Below are positions 42,838 to 52,397 of a stretch of DNA of 64,000 nucleotides, one piece after another. Each line of letters opens with the position of its first letter. The first letter of the stretch is position 1. This stretch comes from RI-153 sp963752935. Lineage in GTDB: Bacteria > Chloroflexota > Anaerolineae > Caldilineales > Caldilineaceae. The stretch is from NCBI GenBank assembly GCA_963752935.1, contig CAVWAL010000023.1, forward strand, positions 434,001 to 498,000, written 5' to 3'. Position numbers and translations under genes: made by a program. The notes under the pieces were generated by a model. That model was not told the origin of the DNA. It worked only from the letters and a program-made list of their open reading frames with translations, and searched no databases.

Positions 42838-43768
42838 ACTGTTTCTTCCACACGTACCCTTTGTATGCCTCGGTGAAGCCCATGGCGCTGTAGAGCGCGT
42901 TGGCGGCCAGCATGTCGCCCGTGTCTACGGTGACGTCCACGGCCCCGATGAGACGCAGACGGTGCAGCCCTTCGAGCATCAGAGCACGCGCCAATCCTTT
43001 ACGCTGATGCTCGGGATGGGTGCAGACTGGTTCGAAGATGCCGCGGCGGTTGACGACATCATATGGGATGCCGACGTAGGCAGCAAATGCGCCGTCGGGG
43101 GCCACCATCACCAGATCGAGTTCCTGATGGAAACAGGGCGACAGGCGCGTGAAGTTTTGATATTCCTCACCGTTGTGGAAGGTGCGATGAAAGGCAGCGT
43201 TGAGCAGATCGGCAATCTTCCGGCAGTCCTCGATCTCCTCCGGCCGGGTGACACGCAGCCTGTACCCCTCGGCGATGACCGGCTCGGCGATGACCTGCTT
43301 GCCGAATCGCAGATGACGGATCATGCCGCCGTACTCCATCTTTTCGAAGCCGCGCTCTGCCAGCAGATGCTGCCGGTGTGCGTCGTACTCGTTGACGAGA
43401 ATCTCAAGCTGTGGTGGGCCGTCGCCATCAGGTGCGGCCAGGTTTCCCTCTGCCCAACCGATCATCTCCGCTTCCAGATGACGATAATCGGGGTGGACTT
43501 GCAGATGTGCGTCACCGCTGCTTTCGGAAAGGACATAGCCGACAAGCATACCGTCCTGTGTTTCCCAAAGTTGCACAGGACGTACCAGTAGTCGGTTGGC
43601 TTCGATATTTTCATTGTAGAATCGTTTGCCGTCCAGCCGACGCATATCCCAGTTAAAGCCGATGGGTGTAATGGGGACAGTGTCGATCAATAGCTGGCGC
43701 ATGCGCCAATAATCGTCTTCTTGCGCCATGGGGCGCGTGGTGATCTGTTCTACGTATATGCCTGTCAT
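42830..43768 (-). CDS. GNAT family N-acetyltransferase
   Basis: 312 aa, double GNAT architecture. The second domain has the CoA-binding CTHPEHQRKGLARALMLEGL and the ending LYSAMGFTEAYKGYVWKKQY. The first domain contains HLQVHPDYRHLEAEMIGWAE. It is the first gene of a minus-strand run of acetyltransferase, hydrolase and kinase genes down to 38936. It shares an overlapping start with the next gene, so expression is coupled. Confidence 0.87.
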   Translation of the reverse strand: MTGIYVEQITTRPMAQEDDYWRMRQLLIDTVPITPIGFNWDMRRLDGKRFYNENIEANRLLVRPVQLWETQDGMLVGYVLSESSGDAHLQVHPDYRHLEAEMIGWAEGNLAAPDGDGPPQLEILVNEYDAHRQHLLAERGFEKMEYGGMIRHLRFGKQVIAEPVIAEGYRLRVTRPEEIEDCRKIADLLNAAFHRTFHNGEEYQNFTRLSPCFHQELDLVMVAPDGAFAAYVGIPYDVVNRRGIFEPVCTHPEHQRKGLARALMLEGLHRLRLIGAVDVTVDTGDMLAANALYSAMGFTEAYKGYVWKKQYE

Positions 43769-43796
43769 TGTTCGCTCGGTTTATGGGTAGCCCGGT

Positions 43797-44567
43797 TTAG
43801 TCCTGGCTCAGTTTGATCGACCCCATGACGACCTGGGCCGATATGGCGAGTGAGGGTGTCTTGGCGGAAAGAGCGGCTTCGTTCCAGAAAGCGCCTTCCT
43901 TCTTCATAAAACCATCGCCGACGTCGACACTGCCCAGCGTTGCTTCGGCGGTGAGTCGAACGGCGGTGGTTTTGGGCACGTCCAGTTCGATGGAGGCCAT
44001 GCCCGTGGTGATCTTGACGGACGCATCGCGGCGCAGTTCTCCACCGAAATCGAGTTCAAAGGACGCCGCGCCGCCTTCAACGATCATGCGCCCAAAGTTG
44101 GCATTGGCCAGGTTTTCCATCTCAATGCCTGCTGCACCTGCCGAGACGGTGATCTCTGCCATCTCCTCTGGATTTGGCTTCGAGAAGTTAAAATCCTGTT
44201 TGCCGGCGCCGAATTTGACGGTCAGCCCACGCAGCGGGAGCCCGCCCAGGTCCATTTCGCTTTCCGATGCGCCGCCCTCGACCGTGAGAAAGTACGCCTT
44301 GCCCTTGCCCAGCTTGAGATTGAAGGTGGGCGGGCGGTTGATCGATCCAAAGGTAGCGGGAATGTTAAATTCCTGCGAGATGCGCACAACGTTGCCGTCC
44401 TGGGTGATGCGCAGCGGCATGGCGTTGGACACATCATCGTAGGTGCCGGTGACCCAGGCATCTTCCTCGCCGGGGACAATGCTCAAGCGGCAGGCCCCAA
44501 CCGATAGGCGCAGGTGTAGGTTTTCGACTTCGGGAAATGGGATGTTGATATCGGTAAGTGTGCTCAC
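43797..44567 (-). CDS. Toastrack/DUF4097-like beta-solenoid protein
   Basis: 256 aa of repeating short beta-strands (LHLRLSVGACRLSIVPGEED, ITVSAGAAGIEMENLANANF, GRMIVEGGAASFELDFGGEL, VKITTGMASIELDVPKTTAV), typical of the DUF4097/DUF2154 toastrack families, which often act in cell-envelope stress sensing. No signal peptide or membrane segment is present. It is separate from the GNAT genes by 28 nt on the same strand. Confidence 0.7.
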   Translation of the reverse strand: MSTLTDINIPFPEVENLHLRLSVGACRLSIVPGEEDAWVTGTYDDVSNAMPLRITQDGNVVRISQEFNIPATFGSINRPPTFNLKLGKGKAYFLTVEGGASESEMDLGGLPLRGLTVKFGAGKQDFNFSKPNPEEMAEITVSAGAAGIEMENLANANFGRMIVEGGAASFELDFGGELRRDASVKITTGMASIELDVPKTTAVRLTAEATLGSVDVGDGFMKKEGAFWNEAALSAKTPSLAISAQVVMGSIKLSQD

Positions 44568-44744
44568 GGGGGATCTCCTTGTGATTTGACTCGGTAGAGT
44601 CCGTTTGGTCGCTATTGGGTAGTTTACCGTGAGCGGGATGGGCTGTCACCCTCTAGTTGATGAGATTGGATGAGTCATTTGATGGAAGACGGTGCGCCGG
44701 TCTGGCCGCGAGTAACCCAATGGTTGCCCTCCAGTCGACCTTCG

Positions 44745-45059
44745 TCATGTAAAAATCATCAGTAGCCACAACGCTGCCATGCCGGCGCCGATGGTGAGCA
44801 GCGTGTTGCGTGTGCGCCAGGCAATGAGGACGGCGACGAAGCCGGCGACGAGGCGATGGTTATCCAGGGTGACGGCGAGGCGACCCTGCGGCATGAGCAG
44901 TTCAGGTACGATCAAGGCGGTTAATGCGGCGACAGGCACGAAGCGCAGGGCGCGGCGGACAGTATACGAGAGCTGCAAACGCCCGGCGTTGACCAAAAAT
45001 GAAGCACGGATGAAGTAGGTGGCCAACCCGCTGATGACAAGAACGAGCCAAAGGATCAT
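44745..45059 (-). CDS. azlD: AzlD family branched-chain amino-acid exporter subunit
   Basis: 104 aa, almost all membrane: ILWLVLVISGLATYFIRASF (conserved T-Y-x-x-R), RALRFVPVAALTALIVPELL and the final hydrophobic helices. AzlD works with AzlC to export branched-chain amino acids. Its ATG overlaps the azlC stop (ATGA). Confidence 0.92.
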   Translation of the reverse strand: MILWLVLVISGLATYFIRASFLVNAGRLQLSYTVRRALRFVPVAALTALIVPELLMPQGRLAVTLDNHRLVAGFVAVLIAWRTRNTLLTIGAGMAALWLLMIFT

Positions 45060-45775
45060 GAGGTGTGCCTTTCGTTGTCGGCGGCAAGAGGAACCGGCCG
45101 CCGATCTTCAACCGCCAGCCCCACGAGGATGCCGATCAGCGCGGCGACGATTAGCCCCAGTTTCAAGGGCAGTTGTACGGCCAGCAAGACGGCGATGCCC
45201 GCGGCCAATGCTGCCGCAGCAGAGGATCGGTCGCGCACGGCAGGCATGACCAGGGCAATTAAGGTCAAGGGCAGCGCAAAATCCAGCGGCCACGAAGCAG
45301 GCACGTTCGCCCCCAAGAAGACGCCGGCCGCTGTGCTGATCTGCCATGCCAGCCACAAGGAACTGCCCGACCCCAACAGATGCCACCCTTTGTGGGCCGC
45401 TGTAGGCAGGCGAGGATACTGTGTAATCGATGCGGCGTACGCTTCATCCGTAAGCAGATAGGCCAACAGCGCGCGCCAGCGCGTTGCGAGCGAAGCCAGA
45501 TGGGGCGACAACGAGGCGCTGTAGAGCATGTGTCGCAGGTTCACGACGAAGACGGTTGCCACAATCACCGGCCCAGGCGTACCGACTGCGAACAACTGGG
45601 CGGTGACAAATTGCGCCGAACCGGCAAAAATCACGGCGGACATGGCCTGGGCGGCGACAGGCGGTATCCCTGCCGAAACCGCGGTGATGCCGTAGATGAG
45701 GCCGAAGGGAACAGCACCGATCAACAGCGGCGCTTCGGCGCGCACACCGGCCCAGAACTGTGTTCGGGCGCTCAT
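45056..45775 (-). CDS. azlC: AzlC family branched-chain amino-acid exporter
   Basis: 239 aa from ATG 45775 (GAGG eight bases upstream); a start seven codons earlier has no site. Signature segments AEAPLLIGAVPFGLIYGITA, GSAQFVTAQLFAVG and VNLRHMLYSASLSPHL identify AzlC (LIV-E family). It is translationally coupled to azlD and makes the large subunit of the exporter in the cytoplasmic membrane. Confidence 0.94.
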   Translation of the reverse strand: MSARTQFWAGVRAEAPLLIGAVPFGLIYGITAVSAGIPPVAAQAMSAVIFAGSAQFVTAQLFAVGTPGPVIVATVFVVNLRHMLYSASLSPHLASLATRWRALLAYLLTDEAYAASITQYPRLPTAAHKGWHLLGSGSSLWLAWQISTAAGVFLGANVPASWPLDFALPLTLIALVMPAVRDRSSAAAALAAGIAVLLAVQLPLKLGLIVAALIGILVGLAVEDRRPVPLAADNERHTS

Positions 45776-45813
45776 AGAGAAACCTCGTTTCGCCAATCGA
45801 AAATTGTCAATCC

Positions 45814-46587
45814 TCAGTTCCCCTCACCCCAGCAACTCCCCGTCAAGGGCCGGCGCGTCATATTTAGCGCCGTGACGCCGGCACGATCCAGCGTGATCCG
45901 GTAGCGCATCCATGGAATGTAGAAGTAGACATAGCCGCGCAGACAGATCTGCGCCTGAGGACGGTCAATGCCACCGAAGACATCGGGCACCTGGATCGGC
46001 GCGTAGCGGATATCTTCCAACGCCAGGCGCTGCACCCAAAGCCCGGTCACATTGTACGTCATTTCAGCGGCGCGACGGGCATTAACCGACATACGCTGTT
46101 CATCACCATAGACAGGTGGCTCAGGGGGATTGAAGTAGCGGGGGAGCAACGCCAGGGGCAGGGCAAAGAAGATGATGAAGAATCCGACTTTGAAGCGGCG
46201 GGAGCGCACACCAAGATCAACCGCTTCAGAAAAAATCCGCGCCAGCACAGTCAAGACAAACAACAACAGCCAGATGAGCAGCAGATTGAGTACAAAATCG
46301 AGTAAGTAAAGCGAAACATTGCCGTCCAGCCCAACCGTGGCAAAGGGCAGCGGATAGCCCATCTGCCCTGCACAGCCGTCCGGACACCCCACAAAGTGAG
46401 GTGGAATGACAAACAACGAAAAGGTCGCGACATCGATCAAGGCGGCAGAAAGCAAGGTCACCGAAAAGACGGTATACCAACGCTCGCTCTGCTGCCGCCA
46501 CCAGATCAATAACAGCGTACCCAGCAGCAGTCCGGCTCCTGCCAGGATAAGATCAGACCAACCGGCGAAGTATGACCACTGCTCCAT
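45814..46587 (-). CDS. Multi-pass membrane protein, function unknown
   Basis: 257 aa with about four hydrophobic segments (DLILAGAGLLLGTLLLIWW, LLSAALIDVATFSLFVI, LYLLDFVLNLLLIWLLLFVL, VGFFIIFFALPLALLP). A CPDGC pair in a loop resembles a disulfide or metal site, and the C-terminal 90 residues (RYAPIQVPDVFGGIDRPQAQ, ICLRGYVYFYIPWMRYRI) are soluble, probably outside. It begins 12 nt after the stop of the large Pro/Thr-rich gene, so the two are likely cotranscribed. No family recognised. Confidence 0.7.
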   Translation of the reverse strand: MEQWSYFAGWSDLILAGAGLLLGTLLLIWWRQQSERWYTVFSVTLLSAALIDVATFSLFVIPPHFVGCPDGCAGQMGYPLPFATVGLDGNVSLYLLDFVLNLLLIWLLLFVLTVLARIFSEAVDLGVRSRRFKVGFFIIFFALPLALLPRYFNPPEPPVYGDEQRMSVNARRAAEMTYNVTGLWVQRLALEDIRYAPIQVPDVFGGIDRPQAQICLRGYVYFYIPWMRYRITLDRAGVTALNMTRRPLTGSCWGEGN

Positions 46588-46599
46588 GAACTGTGAAGA

Positions 46600-48727
46600 C
46601 TACTCCCCTGCGCCTGGCTCTTGAGCCGTGGGATCTTGCCAGCAGGCGTGAATACGGATCACATCCAGCGGCAAGAGTGCAAAGGGTTGCGGCGCTTGAT
46701 CCACCGGCCACACCGCCAACGTCGATTGCTGACCCGTCACTTGTGCCGGCGGAGCCTCTGCGGTGGTTGGCTGCGCGTCGGCAGGCTCCGTGTCCGTAGC
46801 GCTCCGTGTCGGTAGATTCTGAGTCGGTTGGCGCTGTATCAACGATCTCCGCAACCGATTCACCCGTGATCGAGAGCATGACGCTGCTATCCTGGCAGAC
46901 GGCGAAGTCTTGCATCAGTGTGCCGGCAGGCAGAAGATAGGAGGTGTTGCTCACACTGCCGTCCTCAGCGATCTGGATCGACACGATGCCAAACCGCTCT
47001 AGCGCAAAGACGCCTTCCGGCGAGAATCGGCTACGCGCAAGGATCAGTTCGTCGTCGTTGCGCCAGGAGAGATTGGGCGCCAGGAACTCGAAACGTGTCT
47101 CCGTTTCGTAAAGCTGGACGGGTGTTGCCTCCTCGCTTGCATCCAGCGCCAACAGGAAGAGACGATTGGGCGGCTGGACGAAGCCTTCGGTCAAACTTTC
47201 CAGTTCAGGATCGTAGACAAAGTAGGCCAACCGGGTGCCGCTGGGGTTAACGCGCAATGGGCCGCGGTAGCTCCCCGCCTCTAAGAGACGCGCCACTTCA
47301 CCGACGCCATCTTCCGTCAACACCACCCGGAAGAGCCCGGTGTTCAACTGTCGGTTGACCTGATCCGCAGTTTCTACGAGCATCGAAAGACCCGAATCGG
47401 TCATACGGACGTCGATTAGCCGCGGTTGCAGCAAGACCTGTGCACTGTTCTCGAAGAGGGACAACGGCAGTTGTGCGGCCAGTGAGAGCCGGCCCTGTGC
47501 GCTGTCGTAATACCAGAGTTGCCACGTTTCCGGTGCAACCTGGGAGACTTCGATCCACCACAGATCGCCGACGCCGTCCCCGGCGACCCCGGCCAGGCTG
47601 TAGAAGGGCTGTGCTGTCACCTCGACCATGAGACCGTCGTTGCGCAGGTAGACGAAACTGCTGATCCCGGCGTTGATGTTGCTGCTGGGGATGACAGCGC
47701 CGCCGTTTTCACCTTCGATAGCGACAATGCCCTGCCCACTATCCCAGATGCGGGTGAAGTCGTCGTCAGTTTCCAGCAACCAGATGCCAGGATCGTCGCT
47801 CACAGAGAGCAGCGTGAGCGCTTCGTCACGGGCAATGGCTGTGGCGTAGCGCGGCACGGTGAAGAGACGCAGGCGGTTCCAGTCCGGCGGCGGGGCAACG
47901 ATGCGCGCACGCTCTACGTCGATAACGTTTTCATCGTCGGCATTGGCCTGGCCACGAACGTAGATCCGCGTCCCCGGCCAGAGCAGTTCAGGCCGGGCGG
48001 ATAACCAACGATCATCGGCTTCACCCAGTGCGCCGCTCCAGATCTCCACCTGATCGCTGCGAGAAAGATCGAAATTGAGCAGATATTCGCTGCCATCATC
48101 GCTCACGGCAACGATGGGATCGAGCGGATTGGCCGGGATAGACTGGCCCAGCACCGTGAGGACGAGCTCATCTTCTTCAGGCGCAGGCAGCGGCCGCGCC
48201 GGGATCTCCTCCTCAGCCGTGGGGGTAGGCAACGGAGAGGTCTCCTCCTCAACCGTGGGAGTAGGCAACGGAGAGATCTCCTGTAGCGGCGTCGGTGTGG
48301 CGGTTGCCGGGGTTTCGCCTTCAGGCTCAGGCGTCGCCACGCTCTCGGCTGTTGCTTCTTCTGCCGGCTCGGCTGTTGCTTCTTGCGTTGCTTCGTCTGC
48401 CGGCGGTTCCTCGCTCGCCTCAGGCGTGGACGTCTCCTCGTCGGAAGGTGGCAGCGGCAGGCCTTCCAAATCGAAGAGTGGCAGCGTCACCGGATCACCG
48501 AAGAGTTCGATCAATTGCAGCGACATCCAGCCTTCCAATCCATCCTCTTCAAGTCGTTCGTCAATCACCTTGATCAGCACCCAGGCGCCATCCTCGCTAA
48601 GGCCGCCCAGAAGCAGTTGGGCGCCTTCGGGCAACCGGGCCACAATTTCGCCTTCGGTGTCAGGAACAGCGCGAACCCGCGCCGGGGAGAGAGCGACTGT
48701 GCCGGTGACGATATCCGGGGCCGTCAA
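46600..48727 (-). CDS. C-terminal part of a large Pro/Thr-repeat surface protein (SH3-like and beta-propeller-like domains)
   Basis: Nominal start TTG 48727, but the frame is open upstream through PTVVSYFPAEIDL into the 24-bp repeat array, so this is the C-terminal half of the gene beginning at 51265. It contains a bacterial SH3-like domain (VALSPARVRAVPDTEGEIVA), an acidic Pro/Thr linker (PEASEEPPADEATQEATAEP), and a long beta-rich region with WD/propeller-like strands (GIWLLETDDDFTRIWDSGQG, RLAYFVYDPELESL). Near 46800 one base shifts the frame; the continuation is TDTEPADAQPTTAEAPPAQV and ends CWQDPTAQEPGAGE at 46600. Likely exported and membrane-tethered by the N-terminal part. Function unknown. 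Confidence 0.7.
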
Positions 48728-48770
48728 ATCAATCTCGGCGGGGAAGTAGGAAACTACCGTCGGTGTCGCA

Positions 48771-49541
48771 GTCGGCGTTTCCGTCGCCGTCTCGGTCGGT
48801 GTTGCAGTGGCAGTCTCAGTTGGCGTTTCCGTGCGTCTCAGTCGGTGTCGCCGTGGCTGTCTCGGTCGGCGTTTCCGTCGCGGTTTCGGTTGGTGTGGCC
48901 GTGGCGGTTTCAGTCGGTGTTTCCGTGGCAGTTTCGGTCGGTGTGGCCGTCGCCGTGGCGGTCTTCAGTCGGTGTCGCCGTGGCGGTCTCAGTCGGTGTC
49001 GCTGTGAGCGTCTCGGTTGGTGTCGCCGTGGCGGTTTCAGTCGGTGTCGCCGTCGCCGTCTCGGTCGGTGTCGCCGTGGCGTTTCGGTCGGTGTCGCTGT
49101 AGCGTCTCGGTTGGTGTCGCCGTGGCGGTCTCAGTCGGTGTCGCTGTGAGCGTTTCGGTTGGTGTCGCCGTGGCGGTCTCGGTCGGTGTCGCCGTGGCGG
49201 TCTCAGTTGGTGTCGCCGTGGCGGTCTCGGTCGGTGTCGCCGTGAGCGTTTCGGTTGGTGTCGCCGTGGCGGTTTCGGTCGGTGTCGCTGTGGCGTTTCG
49301 GTTGGTGTCGCCGTGGCGGTCTCGGTCGGTGTCGCCGTGGCGGTTTCAGTCGGTGTCGCCGTGAGCGTTTCGGTTGGTGTCGCCGTGAGCGTTTCAGTCG
49401 GTGTCGCCGTGGCGGTCTCGGTCGGTGTCGCTGTGAGCGTTTCGGTCGGTGTCGCCGTGAGCGTCTCGGTCGGTGTCGCCGTGAGCGTCTCGGTCGGTGT
49501 CGCCGTGAGCGGTTTCGGTTGGCGTGGCCGTGGCGGTCTCG
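48771..49541 (-). repeat. Tandem 24-bp repeat array, 32 units, encoding TPTETATA/TPTETLTA
   Basis: Counting on the plus strand, units of the type GTCGGTGTCGCCGTGGCGGT plus TTCG repeat 32 times. Twenty-six are exactly 24 bp. Six deviate: -2 near 48830, +6+1 near 48950-48965, -1 near 49080, -1 near 49100, -1 near 49293, +1 near 49510. The changes sum to a multiple of three, so both flanks are in the same frame on the minus strand. In the shifted phases the repeat reads HGDTDRDA and hits stops. Confidence 0.9.
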
Positions 49542-51265
49542 GTCGGCGTCGCAGTTGGCGTACGCGAGGGCGCAGGTGTTACAAGATCAATCGCGGCATA
49601 ATCAGGTGTGGCGGCAATCCGAACAAGCTCATACTCACCCGCATCGTTGAGTTCAAAAAAGGCGTCAAAGGTGCGCGTGCGGTCGGCGTTGTCGAAAAAG
49701 CGCAGACGGGTGCTGATCGTCGTTGCCGGCAGCAGCGCGCCGCTATTGGGATCTCGATACAGACCGATCCACTCGCCAGGTTGATCGAGATCGAGGCTCA
49801 GCCCAACGTCCGCCACACCAGGATCGACAGCAACGTTGGCGGCAGTTTGGGTGTCCCCGGCCTGCAAAGCGTCGAGGAAGCGGCCCAATGTTGTCAAGGG
49901 TGTCGGCAGCAGAGTTTGCTCGCTCAACTCGTAGATCCAGCGATCGGGGATACCCTCAGTCGTACTGACCAGAACCGGCGTCCAGAAAGTACGCGCGCTC
50001 TGTTGCGCCAGCGGCGGTCGCTCGACGAAGACCGACGGCGCATCAAGCGCCTCGCGCAGGGCGGCGTCTTGGGGCAACGGCGAACTCACCAGGATCCCGG
50101 GCAGCACACTCTCGGTAACGGGCAGAAGTTGCAGCACCATCCCGGTGGGCTGTGCCGTCCACAACGGCTCCTCAGTGCTGCGCCAAACAGTGCTAAAGCG
50201 CTGGCCGGGGGCCGCAGTCAGCGCATAGACGGCAACCGCATCACCCGGTGTGCCGCGTTCCACCAAAAGAACAACCAGCCGGCCTTGAGCGTCAGTTTCA
50301 ATCAGTGCCTGCAGTGTGCCGGTCAACAGCGGTGCGGCGTCGGGGGCGTCGGCCAACAGGGGGAACAACGCCTGCCCAACGATTTGACCGTTGTCGGCCT
50401 GCCAGAAGAGCGTGGGCATTGGTTGCCCGTCGGCAGTGCGCGGCACGGCCAGGGCAGCCCAGCGGTCTCCGGTCAACTGGGAAAAGGAGAGCGATGAATA
50501 ACGCATGCCTTCCGACTCTGCCAATGCATTTAGCAGGGCAGAAACAGTTTCGGGTGTTCGCTGATCCTGCGCGAGAGCGGCGATCTGTTCGCTGCCCAGG
50601 CGTGCAAAACGTACGGTCCCCAACGTCAGGCCAGTTTGGGCGGATGCATCCTGATCTTCCTGGGTGACAGGTGCGGTCGGCGTCCATGTCGGCGTGAGCG
50701 TGGGTGCAGGCGTCCATGTGGAGGTGGCGTCGGGCACGATGGACGGCAAGGGCACGACCGCCTGTGTGGGCGTCGGCGTAGGCGGAACCAGCGTCGGCGT
50801 GTCGGTGGCGGGTGGCAGGGTCGGCGTGTCGGTGGGCGCAGGCGGCGGTGTATCCGTAGGAATGACGGGCGTATCGGTCGCGGTGACAACGATCACCACA
50901 GGCGTCGGCGTGTCGAGGACGGGGGTGTCGCTGGGCGCCGGTGGAAGCGTTGGCGTCTGCGTGGGGACAACATCGACAACGGCACTCGTGGCTGTCTCCA
51001 CTGCGGGCACCGTCGATGTATTTGTGGGCGTTGGGGTGGCAGACGGCTCGACAAATGCTTGTTGGGCCACCGTCGTCATCGTCGCACCCAGAGCTTGCGC
51101 CGTGGCCTGCTGCGCCTCTGTATTTTGGATGCGCCCTTGCCGCTGGCCTACGCTAAATAGAATGAGCGAAACCACAATCAAGAGGGTAATGATGACACCC
51201 GCTCCAATCAAGACAAAGCGATTAAAGCCTGTGGATGGTTCAGGCGAATTGGATCGATTAAACAT
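49394..51265 (-). CDS. N-terminal part of a large membrane-anchored Pro/Thr-rich protein
   Basis: 623 aa as read. A single membrane helix (RFVLIGAGVIITLLIVVSLI, residues about 16-41) anchors the protein with the rest outside. A Pro/Thr linker of about 130 residues (PSATPTPTNTSTVPAVETAT type) is followed by a soluble domain (TLGTVRFARLGSEQIAALAQ; ILVSSPLPQDAALREALDAP; GEYELVRIAATPDY) not assigned to a family. The frame then enters the TPTETATA array, where an extra base near 49510 derails it into HGDTDRDA repeats and a stop at 49394. In the undisturbed phase it joins the part at 46600-48770, giving a protein of roughly 1,550 residues. Confidence 0.75.
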   Translation of the reverse strand: MFNRSNSPEPSTGFNRFVLIGAGVIITLLIVVSLILFSVGQRQGRIQNTEAQQATAQALGATMTTVAQQAFVEPSATPTPTNTSTVPAVETATSAVVDVVPTQTPTLPPAPSDTPVLDTPTPVVIVVTATDTPVIPTDTPPPAPTDTPTLPPATDTPTLVPPTPTPTQAVVPLPSIVPDATSTWTPAPTLTPTWTPTAPVTQEDQDASAQTGLTLGTVRFARLGSEQIAALAQDQRTPETVSALLNALAESEGMRYSSLSFSQLTGDRWAALAVPRTADGQPMPTLFWQADNGQIVGQALFPLLADAPDAAPLLTGTLQALIETDAQGRLVVLLVERGTPGDAVAVYALTAAPGQRFSTVWRSTEEPLWTAQPTGMVLQLLPVTESVLPGILVSSPLPQDAALREALDAPSVFVERPPLAQQSARTFWTPVLVSTTEGIPDRWIYELSEQTLLPTPLTTLGRFLDALQAGDTQTAANVAVDPGVADVGLSLDLDQPGEWIGLYRDPNSGALLPATTISTRLRFFDNADRTRTFDAFFELNDAGEYELVRIAATPDYAAIDLVTPAPSRTPTATPTETATATPTETAHGDTDRDAHGDTDRDAHGDTDRNAHSDTDRDRHGDTD

Positions 51266-51373
51266 GGTCTACCCTCTCTGATACAGGCCTACGGAATGCT
51301 ACGGCAGAAATTGGGCCATCTTACCTCAGATCGAACCTGTGGATAAGGTTTTGCCGATACTTGACGACAAACT

Positions 51374-52174
51374 TCAATTCTGGACGGTCAGCGTGACGCG
51401 GCATGGCTGGGGATAATTCCCAGTCGTATCGACGACCACCAACTGGATGGTATAGACGCCATTGGCGAGCCCGGTACTGTTGAGGTTGCCCAACAGGCCG
51501 CCGACCACCGCGCTTTGTCCTCCGTCGAAATAGGTAAATCCCTGGCTGGCTCCGCTACCGGGTGCTTGTTCTAGCTTGTAATAGCTGAACTGATCATGTT
51601 GGGCCGTGCCCACAATGGCAACAGATCCACTGACTACAGCACCGTTGCCCGGTGACACAATCGCAGACCGACCATCGGGACACAAGGCCGGGGCAACAGC
51701 CGGCGCAGGAGGCACGGGTGTCGGCTCAGGCGTCGCTTGAACGATAGGCGTCTGCGGCGAGATCGACGTCGGCTGGGCGTTGAGGGCCGCCGTGATCGTC
51801 TCTTGCTGGGCGACAATCGCGATCGGCGTCACCTCTGGGGTCGGCGTCGTCGGCAACGGCGTGTTCGTCGGCGTCGGAATCATGGGGATCGCTTGCGGCT
51901 GCGGATTCAACGTCTCCTCGACCACTGTTTCGACTGCCAGCGCCAGCGTTGTACTGACGAAATAGGTTATCCCCATTACCAACAGGATCGCCATTGCCGA
52001 GATAAAAATGTTATAGAGATCATTCAGCGCCTTCTCTCGTTCCAGCGAAAAGATAGCCTGACGGCGCTCAGCCCGCGACTGCCATGTGCGGTACAGTTGC
52101 AGTAAAGCAAGAAATCCGCAGACGGCATAGATGAAAGGTGCTGTATCGGCGACGAACTGAATCACAAATCCCAT
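51374..52174 (-). CDS. Membrane protein with Pro/Thr linker and Ig-like extracellular domain
   Basis: 266 aa. Two N-terminal membrane helices (DTAPFIYAVCGFLALLQLY and IFISAMAILLVMGITYFVST) flank a basic/acidic loop (QSRAERRQAIFSLEREKALN). Then comes a Pro/Thr linker (PTPTNTPLPTTPTPEVTP) and a C-terminal beta-sandwich-like domain (AIVSPGNGAVVSGSVAIVGT; GLANGVYTIQLVVVDTTGNY). This matches a chloroflexal surface-protein pattern of a domain held away from the membrane by a stiff linker. It lies 108 nt upstream of the large repeat protein gene on the same strand. Confidence 0.75.
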   Translation of the reverse strand: MGFVIQFVADTAPFIYAVCGFLALLQLYRTWQSRAERRQAIFSLEREKALNDLYNIFISAMAILLVMGITYFVSTTLALAVETVVEETLNPQPQAIPMIPTPTNTPLPTTPTPEVTPIAIVAQQETITAALNAQPTSISPQTPIVQATPEPTPVPPAPAVAPALCPDGRSAIVSPGNGAVVSGSVAIVGTAQHDQFSYYKLEQAPGSGASQGFTYFDGGQSAVVGGLLGNLNSTGLANGVYTIQLVVVDTTGNYPQPCRVTLTVQN

Positions 52175-52397
52175 AGTATAAGTCTACCGTAGCCGATCCA
52201 TTCCGCCAAAACGATCTTCATGATTGGGGGATCGGTGAGGAGTGATCGGGGCTACTTCTTGTCATGCCGGGTCTATACTGTGGCGATATCTACCCCTGGT
52301 GGGTGCGTCGCGCCTGCTGCGGTGTCCTTGCATTCTACACCGGATGTTCTTAAGATAAAGCCAGAAACCATCCACCCAGCATGCAAAAGGAGACTCT

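Noticed and set aside
48771..49541. CRISPR array or plus-strand VGVAVAVS protein
   Set aside because: Units are directly abutting 24-mers without spacers, and the minus-strand TPTET reading joins proteins on both sides, so this is a coding minisatellite.
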